From a virus, in IMG/VR virus record IMGVR_UViG_3300017706_001457, positions 1 through 46,022 of that record: a DNA stretch of 46,022 nt; one strand, written 5' to 3'. Both the position numbers and the translations under genes were made by a program. This document shows positions 42,401-46,022 of this stretch, piece after piece. Position 1 is the first letter of the stretch, and every line of letters starts with the position of its first letter. The notes beneath the pieces are model-generated. The model did not search any database, was not told the origin of the DNA, and was given only the letters and a program-made list of their open reading frames with translations.

Positions 42401-42914
42401 GATTTGCAAATATAGTTCCACTTGCACTTACAGTACCTGAGGCTGTTATGTTATTAGCTAATATAAACCCACTTGAACTAACATTATCTCCTACTGTAGT
42501 TGTTGCTAAACCAAAAGTTCCAAGAATTGCACTTATAGCTGGAGTTCTTATTTGTGATGCTGATATATAACCACTTGCACTTATATTATTTGATGCTGTT
42601 ACATTTCCTACTAAACTAATACCATTATTATATACCGCAATAGAATTAGTATTATTAGCTGATCTAAGAAATATTGAACCTACTTCAGTACTATAACTAG
42701 CTATATATCCTGAAAGAGTGTCAGTATTATCATACCATTGAAGAAATCCTTTTATTGTTTGTGTATTACCTAATGAACCCGTTGTAATATAAGGTCCTAC
42801 TAAATTAGATATTTGAATTCTACTTGTTACCCCATCTTGAACTATTGGTAATGCAGCTCCACCTTCTGGTGCTGTTGTTATTTCAGGTAACTGTGAAATT
42901 GGTAAATTTGCCAT
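39420..42914 (-). CDS. Large repeat-rich tail fibre / structural protein
   Basis: This 1164-aa protein begins MANLPISQLPEITTAPEGGA, a start common to phage fibre proteins. It contains four to five tandem copies of a 42-residue unit (SSNQITASYSNLSAATVSGS, WQGQNFISGSQVIGNLPSGTI; residues about 205-385) and many shorter ASGNISASGNI-type repeats, a beta-helix-like pattern. The middle has a distinct domain (about 520-690). The last 100 residues (QGFILPALNTVARGSTFTIH, ...TSYVGFIGGVIS) look like a globular fibre tip. No chaperone or enzyme motif. It lies between the capsid block and the guanidino-enzyme cluster. Confidence 0.75.
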   Translation of the reverse strand: MANLPISQLPEITTAPEGGAALPIVQDGVTSRIQISNLVGPYITTGSLGNTQTIKGFLQWYDNTDTLSGYIASYSTEVGSIFLRSANNTNSIAVYNNGISLVGNVTASNNISASGYISASQIRTPAISAILGTFGLATTTVGDNVSSSGFILANNITASGTVSASGTIFANRYMIQGVSIFSNPSFSGFMTASNISASGTIEANEFIGTFNGALSSSNQITASYSNLSAATVSGSWQGQNFISGSQVIGNLPSGTISSSNQITASYSNLSPSSVSGSWQGQNFISGSQVIGNLPSGTISSSNQITASYSNLSAATVSGSWQGQNFISASQITGNLPSGTISSSNQITSSYSNLSAATVSGSWQGQNFISGSQVIENLPSGVISGSAQITAGSTAGRVVYTGTGGILQTEAGFTYDATNDRLTVSKITTTEFTSSFVTSSQVFSSGSNFLGDDTTDTQTLVGTVVMTGSAELTGSLDVSEMVSATTISASLTVISNLVAATGTISSTDNIEAPQITGSKGLLIQKSNGEGNPTAGTSNLAIFQNNNNDQDASISIVAADSKKSQLHFGKHDSIDVGGIRYFHEDDSTAPDVMKFRTKGTNIATLWRGAAGNQSYFGVGTDITSGELPTDYYTAQGTLSGGGLLLSSSNGTGIIIDRGANTGLGTIKFKTDGFHIWTLGNITGDNDDNFYIYNSGNTSDKAISLISGSNSTKFHTNVTASGNISASGNIKAGLSSNSTSNTVFYNDTTGELTYGTAATGNVTAASVSGSFLLNTSDTLTGDLNVTNHITASGNISASGNIITNFISSSNSSVRISSNLTASNNFVVTNDSIFNGKTFFEGALTASHAISSSGAVYAKQLYISGSKRILWSNTAGGTNNLVMPDTGLVVLGRMSATSISASQNISASGTIVSNTLSVVNRTETGTLESGHITSSGNISASGNVISPLLIGNANNQIQLGNPNVIDLNPNSVVAIRLTDSLVTLNKDTFANGHITASGNISSSSNITGLKGNFSGNVGIKTANNASPAPLTVEGAISASGAFLGGSSISASGAFSANIYTTQHQSLTSAGSAAGSATAISATGGGVVFATVGGASQGFILPALNTVARGSTFTIHNVSATAVRIYPPSAGFILPLAEDEFATLPANQTMQLTAYNTTSYVGFIGGVIS
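41770..42290 (-). repeat. Four tandem 126-bp repeats in the fibre gene
   Basis: The unit with ttgccatga recurs at 126-base steps (near 41827, 41953, 42079 and 42205), and encodes 42-aa copies that differ by a few bases. The copies begin and end in the fibre coding frame. Confidence 0.8.
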
Positions 42915-42938
42915 TTGTATATTTTACTATTATTATTT

Positions 42939-43241
42939 TTATTCTATTAATATTCCTAAACCACCAGCAACTACTTCAGGATTAGTAACTTGTCCATAGT
43001 TTTCTTGTAAAAGAAAACCTAATTGTTCTGTTAAAAGGAATTCACCATCTAAACTATCAGTAAATTGATCTCCTTTATAAACATTTTCATTTAACCAATT
43101 ATAATATGCTGCTCTTTGTGCTTCTAATTCATCAACATAACCAGTATAAAGTTCTTTTTGTTCTTTTAAAGATAAATTTTTAATATGGTCTAATTGTATA
43201 AAATGAGGCCATAAAATTTCATTAAAAATGTCTATAATCAT
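42939..43241 (-). CDS. Unknown acidic protein after gp23
   Basis: This 100-aa protein reads MIIDIFNEILWPHFIQLDHI, KNLSLKEQKELYTGYVDELE, and ends EVVAGGLGILIE. It is largely helical and acidic, with no signal peptide or known motif. It lies between the gp23 terminator and the large fibre gene; a TATGTATAA motif ends only 2 bases before its ATG. It might be a head or fibre accessory protein. Function unknown. Confidence 0.6.
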   Translation of the reverse strand: MIIDIFNEILWPHFIQLDHIKNLSLKEQKELYTGYVDELEAQRAAYYNWLNENVYKGDQFTDSLDGEFLLTEQLGFLLQENYGQVTNPEVVAGGLGILIE

Positions 43242-43243
43242 GT

Positions 43244-43252
43244 TTATACATA
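43244..43252 (-). promoter_or_regulatory. Late-motif variant TATGTATAA adjacent to a start codon
   Basis: The coding strand reads TATGTATAA then ACATG, only 2 bases between the motif and the start codon. It lies just after the gp23 terminator. If it acts as a -10 element the transcript would begin inside the 100-aa gene, so this copy is an outlier. Confidence 0.3.
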
Positions 43253-43255
43253 TAC

Positions 43256-43280
43256 AAAAAAGCCCCGCTAATGCGGGGCT
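43256..43280 (-). terminator. Rho-independent terminator after gp23
   Basis: On the coding strand, AGCCCCGC (43280-43273), loop ATTA, GCGGGGCT (43268-43261), then five more T. It lies 27 bases past the major capsid stop codon and is the strongest terminator in the window. Confidence 0.9.
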
Positions 43281-43307
43281 TCTTTAAAAATATGTAAGAG
43301 ACTTTAA

Positions 43308-45065
43308 TTATAAAGTTTCTAATCCAGCTACTTTAATTACACCATAGTATTCTGGTCTTAACATTTTCTTAGCGTATCTAGTCAATAGACCTTTACGTGG
43401 AGTAAATGTTGTTGGATCATATACCATAGGAGTCATAATTAATGGAACGTATGGAGCAAATACTGCACCCGCTTCCAAGAATTGTGTACCTCTGTAACCA
43501 AGTAATACTTGATTTTCTGTCATATAAGGATTTTTGTAAACTTGGTATCTACCGTTTAATTGACCTACTTTTTGTACACCAAAAGCGTAGTTCATTTTAG
43601 CAGCATCACCATCAGAATTAGCAGCAAATCCAGGAATTGATTCTAATACAGTACCAACTGTTGGAGAACAAACTAAGAAATTAGCTCCTCCTCTAAGAGT
43701 TTTCTGGTGAATGATATTAGATATCTTTTGGATTTTAGTTCCTAATGTTTGGAACCACTGTCCTTGTGAATTATAGAATCCTAAGTTAGTTTCAGTACCT
43801 GCAGCATCTTGAGCAACTGAAATGTTGTTCTTAGCTGACCAGTTTTCTGTAGAAGCAGCAGACTCAATTAACATATCAAGAATTTCTAAGTCAATTTCTA
43901 ATGAAATGTACTCACTCATAATTGAAGTTAATTCAGCTTCAGCATCTAAAGAATGATAAGCATTTAAATCTTGAGCGAACTCAGGAGTCCAAACAGCTCT
44001 CAGTTTTCTAGTTTTTGCTACAATAGCCTCACTTGTCATTTTAACATTAACTTGTGGAATATTAATTGTAGTGTTATTAGCATTTAGGTTAGTATTTCCA
44101 TCCTCAAAATCACCTCTTTCGTTATCAGTTGGTTGTTGAGAAAATGAAATTGTACTTTGGAAAGTTTGTCCTGCTGATGCAGCACCATCTCTAAAAGTAG
44201 CTGTACCTAATGAACCTGAAGGTACAACAAATTGAACTGCATTAATCACACCATTTGCATCAACCGTAGTTTTAGTAAATGCTGGGAGTGTTGCAATGTT
44301 ACCTCCTACTCCTGCAGTAGATGATTGAGAGTAAAATGTAAATGATCTTACTGCTTCAAAATCTGGGTTAGATGCAAGTATAGGTGTACCTGTTCCAGCT
44401 GCTAATGTTATTACATTATAACTAGTATTTCCGATACCATAATTAATAGTTTGTCCTGTAGCATTTGGATCTGCTGAACCTGACGAATATAATCCATCAT
44501 AGTTTAAATCAGACCAAGATGCTGAAGTAATTGTTGCTGTTACATTTAAGGCACCTGTTAAGTTACTTGAGTACGAGAATCTACCAGCACCATATAAACC
44601 ACCTGTATTTGTGTTACCAAATCCAGCAGCAGCATTTGCAGTAGCAGCTGGGGTTCTTGTACCGTACATAGAATTTCCATCAGCAAATGGATCTTTGTTT
44701 GTTCCGTATTGGAAGTCTAGGAAAAATACTAGACCAGAAGGTAAGTTCATTGGTTGAACCGAAACAAATTCTTTTGCTGCGATTTGACCAAACACCTTTC
44801 TTACTAATGGAAGAGCAACGCCCGCCCACTGTGCTCCTGTACCAGGAGTAAAATTACCTGAATTAGTACCACCACCTGTATTCGAAGTTTCAGTTACTAA
44901 TTGTTTAGCCTGATTTTCAAGTAACATTGACATATTGTTACTTTCATTATCAGATAAACCTTCAAGTAGACCTGTTTTAGCCCACTTGGACGCTAATCTT
45001 GCTGCATCACTTTGTAGTGATTTGTAAGGGTTAGCGCTTTCTAATAAAGAGTTTAATTGTGACAT
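43308..45065 (-). CDS. 23: Major capsid protein (T4 gp23-like)
   Basis: This 585-aa protein carries gp23 hallmarks: a helical N-terminal prodomain (1-59), then WAGVALPLVRKVFGQIAAKE, FVSVQPMNLPSGLVFFLDFQYG, later LRAVWTPEFAQDLNAYHSLD, AEAELTSIMSEYISLEIDLE, and the C-terminal RYAKKMLRPEYYGVIKVAGL. By alignment with T4 (cut after Glu65), the prohead protease should cut after Glu59 (KQLVTE/TSNTGGG), matching the hydrophobic-x-Glu rule. The length is close to T4 (521 aa), with a Gly/Ser-rich insertion in the middle. It follows the scaffold gene directly and is followed by a strong terminator. Confidence 0.95.
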   Translation of the reverse strand: MSQLNSLLESANPYKSLQSDAARLASKWAKTGLLEGLSDNESNNMSMLLENQAKQLVTETSNTGGGTNSGNFTPGTGAQWAGVALPLVRKVFGQIAAKEFVSVQPMNLPSGLVFFLDFQYGTNKDPFADGNSMYGTRTPAATANAAAGFGNTNTGGLYGAGRFSYSSNLTGALNVTATITSASWSDLNYDGLYSSGSADPNATGQTINYGIGNTSYNVITLAAGTGTPILASNPDFEAVRSFTFYSQSSTAGVGGNIATLPAFTKTTVDANGVINAVQFVVPSGSLGTATFRDGAASAGQTFQSTISFSQQPTDNERGDFEDGNTNLNANNTTINIPQVNVKMTSEAIVAKTRKLRAVWTPEFAQDLNAYHSLDAEAELTSIMSEYISLEIDLEILDMLIESAASTENWSAKNNISVAQDAAGTETNLGFYNSQGQWFQTLGTKIQKISNIIHQKTLRGGANFLVCSPTVGTVLESIPGFAANSDGDAAKMNYAFGVQKVGQLNGRYQVYKNPYMTENQVLLGYRGTQFLEAGAVFAPYVPLIMTPMVYDPTTFTPRKGLLTRYAKKMLRPEYYGVIKVAGLETL

Positions 45066-45097
45066 TTTAATTTTTTTTAGTCGTTAATAATCATTTC

Positions 45098-46022
45098 TTA
45101 AATTATACCTGCTAATTTTTTAAATCTGTCTACCATTTCATTAGATTCAACAATTGGTTTTGCATTAACTTTCTTTGGACCAACACCAACAGCTTTTGAA
45201 GCCATCCCTAAACTTTCGTTCATTGATCTTTTTTCCTTTTTAGTTTCTAATCCATCTTTCAATGTTTCATAAACTAATTTAGCTTCTTTTACTGATTCTG
45301 CTTTGTCAAAAGTAGTTAATACTTTAACTTTATTGTTTTCACTTAAGTTTTTAGATTTAAAAATCTTATTAGTATATAATAGTTTTGCATTTAGCAAATT
45401 AATTTCATTTAACTCATCTTTAAGAGTTTTAACAGCAGCATAAGCTTCTTTTAATTCCTCTTCTTTTTCTTCAAGTTTAATTTTATCAACTGCTTTTTTA
45501 GCATCTGCTTTAGCGTCTTTGATACCATCTTTGTATCCTTCTTCTTCAGCATCTGTTCTTGCGTCTTCATCAATAGTTACGTCTTCGTCTATTTCAACTT
45601 CAACTTCATCATCAATTTCGACTTCATCTTCCATCTCAAATTCGTCACCTGCTTCAATTTCTCCAGCAGCAACCATATCTGAGATTACATCTTCGATAAA
45701 GCTTTTTAGATCTTCGTCTGTCATGTCTTCTAAGTCAATTTCCTCGGCATCAAGGTCTTCTTTCTCATCTTTCATTCCATCTTCGTATCCTTCTTCTTCA
45801 GCGTCAGTTCGGTCATCTTCTTCCAATTTGATATCATCTAATTTATCTTCTAAATCTTTTTTAGCATCTTTGATACCATCTTTATACCCTTCTTCTTCTG
45901 CGTCAGTTCTTTTGTCTTCATCTAATTCATCTTTCATTTCTGCTAAAACTTCATCTAAGTCCGAATCATCTTCCTCTTTGATTTTACGCATTTTTTCAGT
46001 TTCAGTCTCAGCCTTATTATCA
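45098..46022 (-). CDS. 22: Prohead core scaffold protein (gp22-like), 5' end outside the window
   Basis: The frame is open to the window edge: ten codons (DNKAETETEK) precede the first ATG at 45991, so the gene is probably cut off, though a start at 45991 (297 aa) is possible. The protein is extremely acidic (Asp/Glu runs) with a helical C-terminal half, typical of T4-like scaffold cores. Three near-identical motifs, RTDAEEEGYKDGIKDAK-like, occur at about residues 28, 61 and 145 counted from the ATG. The C-terminus (NEMVDRFKKLAGII) is the sort of end that interacts with the shell. It lies 32 bases before gp23, the T4 order 22-23. Confidence 0.8.
   Translation of the reverse strand, partial: DNKAETETEKMRKIKEEDDSDLDEVLAEMKDELDEDKRTDAEEEGYKDGIKDAKKDLEDKLDDIKLEEDDRTDAEEEGYEDGMKDEKEDLDAEEIDLEDMTDEDLKSFIEDVISDMVAAGEIEAGDEFEMEDEVEIDDEVEVEIDEDVTIDEDARTDAEEEGYKDGIKDAKADAKKAVDKIKLEEKEEELKEAYAAVKTLKDELNEINLLNAKLLYTNKIFKSKNLSENNKVKVLTTFDKAESVKEAKLVYETLKDGLETKKEKRSMNESLGMASKAVGVGPKKVNAKPIVESNEMVDRFKKLAGII

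Noticed and set aside
1-46022. tRNA genes, integrase, transposase, attachment sites
   Set aside because: I saw no cloverleaf-like sequences, recombinase motifs or terminal inverted repeats; a dedicated tRNA scan would be needed to exclude a divergent tRNA.

Overview
This window is a continuous piece of a T4-like (myovirus) phage genome, strongly AT-rich, with every recognisable gene on the minus strand, so it is read right to left. Several features point to a flavobacterial or other Bacteroidota host. A phage-borne outer-membrane protein carries a signal peptide ending NSNSQ, typical of that group. Start codons sit behind A-rich leaders instead of Shine-Dalgarno sequences. A promoter in front of the replication genes matches the flavobacterial TTG-N17-23-TANNTTTG pattern. 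The size and gene content suggest a marine T4-like phage; that is inference.

Right to left (transcription order): prohead scaffold (gp22-like, 5' end outside the window), major capsid protein gp23 and a terminator; a 100-aa unknown gene and a 1164-aa fibre protein with tandem repeats, then a second terminator; a tightly coupled trio of a guanidino-modifying enzyme, a phosphatidylserine-decarboxylase-like enzyme and PhoH; an adhesion block with a small adaptor, a collagen-like fibre, a repeat fibre, two small genes, a 1460-aa collagen-like fibre with a C-terminal S74 chaperone, and a 576-aa putative tail/receptor protein; a guanidinoacetate-methyltransferase-like enzyme; neck genes gp13, gp14 and a gp15-position gene; a small coiled-coil gene; sheath gp18, tube gp19 and a terminator; a gp26-like tail chaperone with a strong -1 programmed frameshift signal; tape measure; baseplate genes (627 aa, gp53-like, and a 1093-aa hub ending in a DUF2272 domain); a 297-aa structural gene.

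The left part is replication and nucleotide metabolism: a compact family A DNA polymerase, a 157-aa unknown, gp32-like SSB, UvsX, RNase H/5' exonuclease, gp41-like helicase, NrdB and NrdA. It ends with a small AT-hook-like protein, the outer-membrane beta-barrel and a small membrane protein, which together look like a late host-takeover or exit cassette.

Most structural operons start just after a repeated motif, TAT(T/G)TATAA(C/T) on the coding strand, which I propose is this phage's late promoter. The points most worth following up are the -1 frameshift signal, the two guanidino-group enzymes (GAMT-like and amidinotransferase/arginine-dihydrolase-like) together with a PSD-like decarboxylase, the small family A polymerase in a T4-like phage, the Asp-to-Glu change in the NrdB metal site, the DUF2272 hub fusion, and the phage-encoded outer-membrane barrel. 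No tRNA, CRISPR array, IS element or integrase was seen. No stretch over 300 bases lacks a gene.
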